Shown here in pieces: positions 33,796 through 41,388 of a stretch of DNA of 64,000 nt. The stretch comes from an uncultured Neomegalonema sp. (lineage in GTDB: Bacteria > Pseudomonadota > Alphaproteobacteria > Rhodobacterales > Rhodobacteraceae), in NCBI GenBank assembly GCA_938008165.1, contig CALLLP010000013.1:1-64000 (forward strand), read 5' to 3'. Positions within the stretch are counted from its first letter, which is position 1. Every line of letters begins with the position of its first letter. Below the pieces are notes generated by a model. The model saw only the letters and a program-made list of their open reading frames with translations. It made no database searches and had not been told where the DNA came from. The translations under genes and the position numbers were made by a program.

Positions 33796-33963
33796 ATGAC
33801 AGACAAAAAAGTCGGAAATCGCGCTGCAATCGATATCCCAAAAGGCCACCGCGAATGGGTTTCACCGGAGGCACGGGTGATCGTTGCATCCTCTAGCGAC
33901 ATCGGGAACAGCAACGCTGGCGCATTCGATTTAATGGATCAAGTTTTCAACGAAGCGAGTTGA
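33796..33963 (+). CDS. Lasso peptide precursor
   Basis: A 55-residue peptide. The leader (about residues 1-36) contains HREWVSPEARV, whose W-x-x-P resembles the YxxP leader motif read by PqqD-like B1 proteins. The C-terminal end can be read as a 19-residue core, GNSNAGAFDLMDQVFNEAS, where Gly1 and Asp9 would form the macrolactam ring, or as a 15-residue core starting AGAFDLMD, where Ala1 and Asp8 would do so and Ser would occupy the leader -2 position normally held by Thr. Both end in Ser, the phosphorylation site of paeninodin-type peptides made in clusters with an HprK-like kinase. Identification rests on position, size and these motifs. The stop overlaps the next gene's TTG start. Confidence 0.75.
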   Translation: MTDKKVGNRAAIDIPKGHREWVSPEARVIVASSSDIGNSNAGAFDLMDQVFNEAS

Positions 33964-35336
33964 TTGCAGCGCCCGACCCCGATCGCCGCACGGATATCAT
34001 CCGTATGGCGGCCGCCTTTGCCCAAGCGTCCGACCGGCTGCAATGGGCATCACCCGTCGATATTCGGGCGCATCAGGATAAGGCGCTAGCGGCCTTTATA
34101 CGGCATGCCCGGATGACGGTTCCTTTCTATGCGGATCGTCTGATCGATGTCCTGTCACCGGATGGCACGCTGAACCGGCACGCTTGGCCATCGGTGCAGC
34201 CCCTGTCACGGGCAATGGTGGCGGAAAATCTCGACCGCTTGCAGACGACATCCCTGCCGGTTTCACACGGTATGCTACACAATTTCGCATCGTCAGGGAC
34301 CAGCGGGTTGCCGCTTGAGGGGGTGACGACATCCTTTGCGAGGATGCACACCGCCATCATGCAGGTCCGCGCAAAGCAATGGGTAGGCGTCGATTATCAC
34401 CTGAACCGGGCGCAGATCATCCATCATGTGCAGGGACACGATACTACCTATCCCGGCAAAGCGGTCGACGGTTCTTGGGCGCCCATCTGGGCAAATGACC
34501 GACGCAGCGGCACATGGCACCAGCTCGACCACAGCACCCCGCACCGGCAACAATTGGCATGGCTGCGCGAAAAGGGCAGATGCTATCTGTCGATCATTCC
34601 CAATAGCGGGATACGGCTGGCGGAATTGGTGCTGGCGGGTGAAGCCAAACCCGATATTGCGGCGATATTTTCATGCGGTGAAATCGTGACCGATGCCTAT
34701 CGCGATCTGGTACGGCGGGCCTTTGGCTGCACGATCTGGGATACCTATGCCTCCGAGGAGGCCGGGTGCATCGCCTGCCAATGCCCCAGCGGAAACCACC
34801 TGCATATCAATGACGATCATCTGCTGGTCGAGATTCTCGACACGAATGACCAGCCCTGCGCACCGGGCCAACCGGGCGAGATCGTCGTGACTCCGTTCTA
34901 CAATTATCAGATGCCGCTCATCCGTTATCGGACCGGGGATATCGGTGTACCGGGCGCGCCCTGCACCTGTGGCCGGGGGCTGACATCCCTTGCTTCGGTC
35001 GAGGGGCGGCTGCGCGAGGTCTTTTATTTTGCTAATGGAGAAAGCTTTGTGCCCGGTATTTCACCGATACTGTGGCAGAGATGCCTAAACGCGACCATAC
35101 ACCAAACCGCGCAGGTCGATATCGATACGGTCGAGTTTCGCTTCGTCTCCGACACACCCGAACATGAACAGGATCGCGCCGGGTTCATCGCGGGGATCAA
35201 CCGGCGCTTTCCCTGCGGGATGACCTATCGATTCCGGCAAATGGCGACCATCCCCGGCCATGACAAACCGAAATTCACCTATCAGATTTGCGAATTGCCC
35301 CCAACGGTGCCGCGCCACCCCCCGGTCAGGCTCTGA
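33960..35336 (+). CDS. PaaK/coenzyme-F390-synthetase-like adenylate-forming enzyme
   Basis: A 458-residue enzyme of the phenylacetate-CoA ligase (COG1541-like) branch of the ANL superfamily. The ATP/AMP motif is ASSGTSGLPLE (about residues 110-120); IWDTYASEEAGCIACQCPSGNHLHINDDHLLVEILD and IRYRTGDIGVPGAPCTCGRGL follow in the right order, with Cys residues like those of the family. It would activate a carboxylate as an acyl-adenylate. The TTG at 33960 overlaps the precursor TGA (TTGA), implying coupled translation; ATG at 34005 is an alternative start. Its role in lasso maturation is unknown; activation of a side-chain or C-terminal carboxylate, or of an acyl donor, is possible. Confidence 0.85.
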   Translation: MIAAPDPDRRTDIIRMAAAFAQASDRLQWASPVDIRAHQDKALAAFIRHARMTVPFYADRLIDVLSPDGTLNRHAWPSVQPLSRAMVAENLDRLQTTSLPVSHGMLHNFASSGTSGLPLEGVTTSFARMHTAIMQVRAKQWVGVDYHLNRAQIIHHVQGHDTTYPGKAVDGSWAPIWANDRRSGTWHQLDHSTPHRQQLAWLREKGRCYLSIIPNSGIRLAELVLAGEAKPDIAAIFSCGEIVTDAYRDLVRRAFGCTIWDTYASEEAGCIACQCPSGNHLHINDDHLLVEILDTNDQPCAPGQPGEIVVTPFYNYQMPLIRYRTGDIGVPGAPCTCGRGLTSLASVEGRLREVFYFANGESFVPGISPILWQRCLNATIHQTAQVDIDTVEFRFVSDTPEHEQDRAGFIAGINRRFPCGMTYRFRQMATIPGHDKPKFTYQICELPPTVPRHPPVRL

Positions 35337-37251
35337 AAAGCTGAATCAGCCGGGCGACCTGCAATGCATGGGGCAGGATGAAGGACAGGATGGCCGTTCT
35401 GGGGTCGCCGGGTGTCAGGGCGTCTTCATCGGGCCAGTCCCGTACCGCCTGCTGCAACATCGGCACATCGATCATCCCGGCAATCTGCGCATCATTGGCC
35501 ATCGTGTCGAGATCCGCGCGGATGCGCTCCCTGTCGCGCGAGAGGCGCAGATACCAGTCCGGCGTCTGGCGACCCATGGGAATGCGCTTATACAGCACGG
35601 AATCCGGAAGACGCCCCGCCATGGCCCGCTTGATGAGCCATTTTGGCTGACCCCCGCGCTGAAACTGATCCTCGGGTACGCCCATGGACCATTCGACAAG
35701 GGGTTGATGGTTGAAGGGATCGCGCAGCTCGACCCCGTGCTGGGCCATAAACCCTTGGATGATATCGCCGATTTCGGGGGCGATATGCTGGGTCATGATG
35801 CGCTGACAGGCCCGATGATGCCCCATGCGCCCTTCGGGATGCCCGGCATAATCGGCGCGATGGGCCGCGATGCGCTGCTTCATGCCGGTTTCAGCGGCAA
35901 AATCGGAGGTGATGGCCCGCAGCGGTTCTGGGCCGGGCCGGTGCCTGCCCCGGTGCCAGCGCCATAGCGCATCCGGTCCCAGTGGTACGAGCACCTGCGC
36001 CACCGCCATCCGGGCCATGCCTCCCACGCCCCGGCCTGAGCATTGGAATTCCCGCATCACCTGACCAAAGCGCCGCTGTCTCCACAGCGACGCCACCACA
36101 TCGTTTCCGTGATAGCTGAGCGTCAGGTTCCCCATGGTGCCATCCAGCAAAACCCGCGTGCCCGCTGCCTTCACCCGGCCCATGATCGCATGGAGCCAAT
36201 AGGCGTTCAGCGCATTGCGCACGGGCATCGCCATGGCCCTTACCCGCGCATCCAGCGCATAATAGAGGCCCAGCCCCGCCGCATCGACGAAAACCGGAGA
36301 CAAGCGCGGCTCCATGCTCGCAATCGCGTTGATATGAGGTGTTTCATCGCCATAGGCGCCCGGCGAGGTCTTGCCATGCCATGCGGGGTCCGGCACCGAT
36401 GTATACGTTGTCAACGCGCCCTGTTTTGCAGCGGCCACCACCGCCATGCTCGATGAATCAAAGCCGCCGCTCATCAGCGATCCCACAGGTCTTGCACTGC
36501 GCAATTGAGCGGTGACGGCACGATCCAGATGCTCGCGCGCGGCCTCGACATAATCGTCATCCGAGGGAAGGCGCACCTCCCGAACCCGATCTTCCAGCCG
36601 GTAGAACACCGTTTGACGCACCGTGTCCGGCGTAACGGTCATCATCTCGCCGGGGCGAATGCGCTGGACCGCTTCGAAATAGCTGCGTGCTGCATCGGCG
36701 GGAAAGAAAGACAGGGCATCCGCGATCTTCTGCCGGTCCGGTATGCAGGGAATATCGCCCAAGGCAAACAGGGCATGGGGCGAGGATGCAAAGACGACGC
36801 GGTCGGCGCGTAAGTGATAATGCAGAACACGCTGACCGGATGGGGATCGCAGGGCGGTTACACATCGCTCGGCCCGGTCAACCACAATCGCCGTATAGGG
36901 ACCGATCCAGCGCTCGACCGCCCCATCGCCCCATCGCGCCCAGCATTCGGCGGCCAGTACGGAATCCGGTGCATCCCGTTCCACCGGCAACAGGGGGAGC
37001 AGATCGTCCCGGTTATCGAGGCGACCTTCGAACAAAACCCTGAACCGCCCCGCCGCCGCCGAGACGGGCTGTCGGTCGGTGCGGTCTTCGGGGGTCAGGA
37101 TCATGCGGGCATGCCCATATCCCACCGATCCCGCCACCTCGCAGGTCACCCCATCCGGCCCATAGGCACGAAGGGCACCCGCCATGCGCTCGACTGCCGG
37201 GCGCTCGACCGGCTGATCCGTTCGGTGAAAGAGGACGGCAATTGCGCCCAT
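35326..37251 (-). CDS. Lasso peptide isopeptide-bond-forming cyclase (asparagine-synthetase-like, C protein)
   Basis: A 641-residue AsnB-type protein. The N-terminal glutaminase-like domain (MGAIAVLFHR; YGPDGV) lacks the catalytic Cys at position 2 (Gly here), so it cannot use glutamine, as in lasso cyclases. The C-terminal synthetase domain has the ATP PP-motif SGGFDSS at 261-267. It should adenylate the ring Asp and condense it with the core N-terminus. It is encoded 34 bp after the PqqD-like gene in the operon kinase-PqqD-cyclase. Its 3' end overlaps the convergent PaaK-like gene by 11 bp. Confidence 0.9.
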   Translation of the reverse strand: MGAIAVLFHRTDQPVERPAVERMAGALRAYGPDGVTCEVAGSVGYGHARMILTPEDRTDRQPVSAAAGRFRVLFEGRLDNRDDLLPLLPVERDAPDSVLAAECWARWGDGAVERWIGPYTAIVVDRAERCVTALRSPSGQRVLHYHLRADRVVFASSPHALFALGDIPCIPDRQKIADALSFFPADAARSYFEAVQRIRPGEMMTVTPDTVRQTVFYRLEDRVREVRLPSDDDYVEAAREHLDRAVTAQLRSARPVGSLMSGGFDSSSMAVVAAAKQGALTTYTSVPDPAWHGKTSPGAYGDETPHINAIASMEPRLSPVFVDAAGLGLYYALDARVRAMAMPVRNALNAYWLHAIMGRVKAAGTRVLLDGTMGNLTLSYHGNDVVASLWRQRRFGQVMREFQCSGRGVGGMARMAVAQVLVPLGPDALWRWHRGRHRPGPEPLRAITSDFAAETGMKQRIAAHRADYAGHPEGRMGHHRACQRIMTQHIAPEIGDIIQGFMAQHGVELRDPFNHQPLVEWSMGVPEDQFQRGGQPKWLIKRAMAGRLPDSVLYKRIPMGRQTPDWYLRLSRDRERIRADLDTMANDAQIAGMIDVPMLQQAVRDWPDEDALTPGDPRTAILSFILPHALQVARLIQLFRA

Positions 37252-37285
37252 CGGTCCCTATATCCGTTTCTGTGCGATGGGCGTG

Positions 37286-37570
37286 TTACGCATCCGAGAC
37301 ACGCACCATCCCATGATCCGCCAAGGTTTCGATGAACCGGGCGATATCGGCCTCGCAAGCATCGCGCGCCACATCGAACTCGGCCATCATATGGGCAACG
37401 ATCTGCTCGAAACGGCGCTCCTCGCCCAGAAACGCCCAGATTTCCCGCGCGGTATTGGTGAAGGAAAAGACCAGCCCGGTCTGGACGCTCATGGCGATGA
37501 TCTCGTCATCCAGTTCGGTCTCCACATGGGTCTCGGTTCGGGCGATCGTGCATGCGGGGTCGAGAGTCAT
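37286..37570 (-). CDS. PqqD-like lasso peptide B1 protein (leader recognition)
   Basis: A 94-residue PqqD-family protein starting MTLDPACTIART. Typical family features are ETELDDEIIAMSVQTGLVFSFTNTAREIWAFL, i.e. the beta-hairpin and winged helix of a RiPP recognition element, and a C-terminal helix (IARFIETLADHGMV). It would bind the leader motif and present the precursor to B2 and the cyclase. Its ATG overlaps the stop of the kinase gene by 4 bp. The longer open frame upstream to 37753 is unlikely. Confidence 0.9.
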   Translation of the reverse strand: MTLDPACTIARTETHVETELDDEIIAMSVQTGLVFSFTNTAREIWAFLGEERRFEQIVAHMMAEFDVARDACEADIARFIETLADHGMVRVSDA

Positions 37571-38496
37571 GATCCGTCCTTCGAGAGACTGGTAGAAGCG
37601 GGCAACGACCGGATATGGGTGACCAGCATATCCACCCCATCGGTAAAGCATGTCATATCCCGTGGCCGCGCAAACCGAAAGACCCGGATGGTCGAGACCA
37701 ATGCCGCGACCTGCCGGAAAACATCCTCCCGAGGCCGGATCAGCGGCAACCATGTCCGGCGAAACACACTGGTAAAGAGCGCGGGAAAGCTGTCGGCAGT
37801 CGTGATCGGGGTGATATCCGGCTCTGGCCCGTCATCGAGCATATAGACGACCAGCGACCCGAACGGCCCGCCCGGACCCTCCAGCGGATCGCGGAGATAA
37901 ACCTTATCGCTCCCCACATCCGCGCCGACCGGCTCACCGGGACAAAGGCCAAAGGTTGCGACCGTTTCGGGTGCCAGCTTGATCCCCTTGGGCAGCCCAT
38001 GGATAACGGGGCGCTCCGGGCCGGTCTCCAGTACGATGACATCATCGCTGACATGGGACAGACCACGCAGGGCCAGCGCCGTCGCAAGGGTCGACTTGCC
38101 CGTCGTGGTCCTACCTGCAAGGGCGAAGACCGTTCCGTCATGGGCGACGGCACTGCAATGCAACGGAAGCAAACCGCGCTGATGGCACAGGGCAGCCCAG
38201 GCCGAGCCAAGCAGATACGCGTGAATCTCCCGCGTCGGAACATCGCCCCGGCACGAAACCCGCACCGTTCGCCCGTCCCGCACTCTGAATCCCAGCGCCG
38301 GAGAAGGATAGAAGACGAGATCGCGATCCCCGGCAATGTAGGTCTGTCCCCGGACCACCGGATCGGCCGGTATGCCAATGTCATCGACAACCCGGATCGT
38401 CACATCGATGGACGCCGCGCCCGCGCCGGTCTCTGCCGCAAAGGGAATATCGATATCCGAACGGACATGAAGGCCAGCAATCAAATAGTGCTTCAT
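37567..38496 (-). CDS. HprK-like serine kinase of the lasso cluster
   Basis: A 309-residue protein whose C-terminal half is an HPr-kinase-like P-loop fold: LLPLHCSAV (113-117 HCSAV), Walker A GRTTTGKS (128-135) and SHVSDDVIVL (about 147-156). Residues 1-110 form an unrelated N-terminal domain seen in lasso-cluster kinases. By analogy with ThcoK/PaeK it would phosphorylate the C-terminal Ser of the precursor. ATG at 38496 gives MKHYLIAGLHV; the frame upstream is open but has no signal of coding. First gene of the leftward operon; no recognised regulator is beside it. Confidence 0.85.
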   Translation of the reverse strand: MKHYLIAGLHVRSDIDIPFAAETGAGAASIDVTIRVVDDIGIPADPVVRGQTYIAGDRDLVFYPSPALGFRVRDGRTVRVSCRGDVPTREIHAYLLGSAWAALCHQRGLLPLHCSAVAHDGTVFALAGRTTTGKSTLATALALRGLSHVSDDVIVLETGPERPVIHGLPKGIKLAPETVATFGLCPGEPVGADVGSDKVYLRDPLEGPGGPFGSLVVYMLDDGPEPDITPITTADSFPALFTSVFRRTWLPLIRPREDVFRQVAALVSTIRVFRFARPRDMTCFTDGVDMLVTHIRSLPASTSLSKDGS

Positions 38497-38779
38497 GCTC
38501 GATGCGTCTTTGTCGATCTTGCCTCGGAGGGTTGGCCGAGACGGATACCCTGTCACCCCATCCATACAATACTTGCCCGGCAATGCGAACGCCGCCTGTT
38601 ATACAAGCACGTTATTGGGGTGATAATTGTGCAAATATCATCCAATGATTGATATTCGGCTGGTTTGAAAATACCGTATTTATCGCAATGTTGTAATCGT
38701 TCTGAAGAGTGATCGGCGATCGGGTGAGAAACGAGGGTCGGGAAACACATTTTTGATCCCGCTTATCCTACGGCCCCCA
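38497..38779. promoter_or_regulatory. AT-richer intergenic region upstream of the lasso operon
   Basis: 283 bases between dnaQ (leftward, ending at 38780) and the kinase gene (leftward). Low-GC stretches such as AATTGTGCAAATATCATCC (about 38626) probably hold the operon promoter. A 65-codon open frame (38553-38750, minus) is present but is not supported. No terminator with a T-run is clear after dnaQ. Confidence 0.4.
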
Positions 38780-39487
38780 TCACTCCTTATTGGCGGCCAC
38801 CCACAGCGCCTCGTCGCCCATCTCCGCGATGAAGGATGCGTGCTGTTCCTGTTCCGCGTCGGTTAGCAGCACGGGGCGCGGTCCGGGACGGGCCGATGCA
38901 CGATAGGGGGCGGCGACTTCGCCCTCCTCCACTCCACTGCGGGCGACATCCATCGTCAGGCGCGATTGGCGGCCGCCGCAGAGTTCCAGATACACATCCG
39001 CGAGGATTTCGCTATCGAGCAGCGCCCCGTGTTTCACGCGTTTGGAGGTGTCGATGCCAAAGCGGCGGCACAACCCGTCCAGCGAATTCTGTGCCCCCGG
39101 AAAGCGTTTTCGCGCGATCTGAAGCGTATCGACCGCTTCGCCCAGCGCCAGTGTCTTCGCCTGCACCGCCGCGAGTTCCGCATTCAGGAATTTGATATCG
39201 AAGGGCGCATTATGAATCACCAGCGTCCCACCCTCGATGAAATCGAGAAAGGCTTGCGCCACCTCGGCAAAGCGCGGCTTGTCGGCAAGGTCATCATCGG
39301 AGATGCCATGCACCGCGAATGCCTCGGCGGGCATCGGGATGCCGGGATTGATATATTGGTGATAGGTCCGGCCGGTGGGAACATGGTTCACCAGTTCCAG
39401 CGCCCCAATCTCGACGATGCGGTCGCCCGTCGCCGGGTCGAGACCCGTGGTTTCCGTATCCATGACGATTTCACGTATGTCGCTCAT
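38780..39487 (-). CDS. dnaQ: DNA polymerase III epsilon subunit (3'-5' exonuclease)
   Basis: A 235-residue proofreading subunit of the replicative polymerase. The DEDD exonuclease motifs are intact: REIVMDTETTGLDP (Exo I), VIHNAPFDIKFLNAEL (Exo II) and GALLDSEILADVYLEL (Exo III, with His at KHGALLDS). The C-terminal tail contacts the alpha subunit. It is last in a leftward operon with maf, aroE and coaE, starting 15 bp after the gene upstream. Confidence 0.96.
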   Translation of the reverse strand: MSDIREIVMDTETTGLDPATGDRIVEIGALELVNHVPTGRTYHQYINPGIPMPAEAFAVHGISDDDLADKPRFAEVAQAFLDFIEGGTLVIHNAPFDIKFLNAELAAVQAKTLALGEAVDTLQIARKRFPGAQNSLDGLCRRFGIDTSKRVKHGALLDSEILADVYLELCGGRQSRLTMDVARSGVEEGEVAAPYRASARPGPRPVLLTDAEQEQHASFIAEMGDEALWVAANKE

Positions 39488-39502
39488 GGGCCTGACCCTA
39501 TG

Positions 39503-40807
39503 TCATTGCGCCGAGACACGCCAGATCGTGTTGCCCACATCATCGGCGACCAACAGCGCGCCGTCTTGGGCGATCGCGACCCCGACAGGGCGGCCTTTCG
39601 CGCGGCCTTCTTGCAAAAAGCCGGTCAGCACATCGACCGGATCACCCGCCGGTTTGCCCTCGTCAAAGGGGACGAAGATCACGCGGTATCCGCTGCGCGG
39701 CTTTCGGTTCCAGCTTCCATGCTGGCCGATAAACGCCCCTTGCGCAAAGCGTTCGCCCAGCCGCGCACCGGGCGCGAATGTCAGGCCGAGCGAAGCGGTA
39801 TGCGCGCCCAAGGCATAATCAGGCACAAGGGCCGCGGCCACCTTGTCCGGGCGCGCGGGGGTCACACGCGGATCGACATTCTGGCCGTAATAACTCCATG
39901 GCCAGCCATAGAAACCACCCTCCCGAACCGACGTCATGTAATCGGGCACCAGATCGCCGCCCAGCTCATCGCGCTCATTTACCGCCGTCCAGAGCGCGCC
40001 GGTCACCGGCTCGAAATCCATTCCCACAGGATTGCGAAGGCCGGTGCCGAAAGGGCGCAAAGCCGTGGCCCCCGGATCGAGCGCATGGATCATCGCCCTG
40101 CCCTCCTCCGCCGCCAGCCCCTTCTCCGCATGGTCGCTATCGGACCCCACGGCAATATAGAGCGTGCCATCCGGCCCCGCGACAAGGCCCTTGGTCCAGT
40201 GGCGGTTCGTTCCGGCGGCTGGCAGGTCGACGATCCGTTCGCCGGGGGTCTCGATCCGCGTTTCGCCGGGGGTATAGTCAAAGCGCATCAACGCATCGGT
40301 ATTGGCGACATAAAGCGAGCCATCGACAAGGGCCATCCCGAAGGGCGATGTCAGACCGTCGATCAGGATATGGCGCTGCTCCGCCAGCCCATCGCCATCC
40401 GCATCGCGCAGCAGGGTAATGCGATCCGCACTCGGCACCCCTGCCCCGGCCAATGCCATCACCTGTTTCTCGGCATAGGCGCGCAGGCCCCCGGCCGGAT
40501 GCGGCGGCTTGTTCGTCTCTGCGACCAGAACATCGCCATTAGGCAGCACATGCATCCACCGGGGATGGTCCAGACCGCGCGCATAGGCCCCGACGGTCAG
40601 CCCCGGCGCCGCCACGGGCCGCTCACCCTCGCCCCATCCATCCACCAATGCGATGGCCACGGTCGGCAGGACGGATTGCGCAGGCGGGGGCAGCACCGGG
40701 GATGCGCCGATCCCATCCGAAAGCGGCAGTTTCGCATTATTGCCACAGGCAGCCAATCCGAGAGCGACCATGCCGATGACCGTCAGCGAAAGCAGGTATT
40801 TGTTCAT
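39503..40807 (-). CDS. PQQ-dependent sugar/sorbosone-dehydrogenase-like lipoprotein
   Basis: A 434-residue beta-propeller of the glucose/sorbosone dehydrogenase family. The start MNKYLLSLTVIGMVALGLAACGN is a lipoprotein signal with lipobox LAAC. Propeller repeats include GLDHPRWMHVLPNGDVLVAE, GLTSPFGMALVDGSLYVANTDALMRF and NRHWTKGLVAGPDGTLYIAVGSDS, with the His/Arg/Asn residues that contact PQQ in relatives. Members oxidise sugars in the periplasm, but many are of unknown substrate. It is inserted between coaE and dnaQ and overlaps coaE by 4 bp (ATGA), so it is part of this housekeeping operon. Confidence 0.88.
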   Translation of the reverse strand: MNKYLLSLTVIGMVALGLAACGNNAKLPLSDGIGASPVLPPPAQSVLPTVAIALVDGWGEGERPVAAPGLTVGAYARGLDHPRWMHVLPNGDVLVAETNKPPHPAGGLRAYAEKQVMALAGAGVPSADRITLLRDADGDGLAEQRHILIDGLTSPFGMALVDGSLYVANTDALMRFDYTPGETRIETPGERIVDLPAAGTNRHWTKGLVAGPDGTLYIAVGSDSDHAEKGLAAEEGRAMIHALDPGATALRPFGTGLRNPVGMDFEPVTGALWTAVNERDELGGDLVPDYMTSVREGGFYGWPWSYYGQNVDPRVTPARPDKVAAALVPDYALGAHTASLGLTFAPGARLGERFAQGAFIGQHGSWNRKPRSGYRVIFVPFDEGKPAGDPVDVLTGFLQEGRAKGRPVGVAIAQDGALLVADDVGNTIWRVSAQ

Positions 40808-41388
40808 GACAGGCTTTCCAGTATTGCCGCGACCCGCACCCGTGCCGCCTCCATCCCCTCGCCGGTGTCGATGACATGATCCGCGCGGGTGCGTTTTTCA
40901 ACATCAGGGGTCTGCCGGGCGAGGATGGCGTCAAAGCGCTCCGGCGTCATCCCTTCGCGGGTCAAGGCGCGGCGGCGTTGCTCATCGGGGTCACAGGTCA
41001 CGACGACCGTGGCATCGACATGGGCCTGCGCACCCGTTTCGAATAACAGCGGAATGTCGAGCACCACGACCCGCTCGCCCGCCTGCCGCGCCTGCTCCAG
41101 AAACGCCTTGCGATCCGCCCCGACGATGGGATGGACGAGGCGCTCGATCTGCGTCAGGAGCGCGGGGTCACGGGCAATGGCCCGGCGCAAGGCCTCGCGG
41201 TCGATGCCCGAAGGGGCGCGGGCATCCGGTACGAGGGCCGCGACAGGCTCGACCGCAGCGCCACCATATCCATAGGCGCGGTGAACGGCGGCATCGGCAT
41301 CCCAGACCGGCACACCCGCCTCGGCGAACAGTGCAGCGGTGGTCGATTTGCCCATCGCGATCGAGCCGGTCAGACCCAGCACGATCAT
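40804..41388 (-). CDS. coaE: Dephospho-CoA kinase
   Basis: A 194-residue kinase for the last step of CoA synthesis. The P-loop is MIVLGLTGSIAMGKSTTAALFAEAGVPV, with GSIAMGKST as Walker A; WDADAAVHRAYG and VLDIPLLFETGAQAHVDATVVV are the family landmarks (Asp of DADAxVH). Its ATG overlaps the aroE stop by 4 bp. Confidence 0.96.
   Translation of the reverse strand: MIVLGLTGSIAMGKSTTAALFAEAGVPVWDADAAVHRAYGYGGAAVEPVAALVPDARAPSGIDREALRRAIARDPALLTQIERLVHPIVGADRKAFLEQARQAGERVVVLDIPLLFETGAQAHVDATVVVTCDPDEQRRRALTREGMTPERFDAILARQTPDVEKRTRADHVIDTGEGMEAARVRVAAILESLS

Noticed and set aside
38553-38750. A 65-codon minus-strand open frame upstream of the lasso kinase, considered as a second precursor.
   Set aside because: No Gly/Ala followed by Asp or Glu at 7-9 near its end, no leader motif, an odd Cys-rich composition, and low GC typical of a promoter region.
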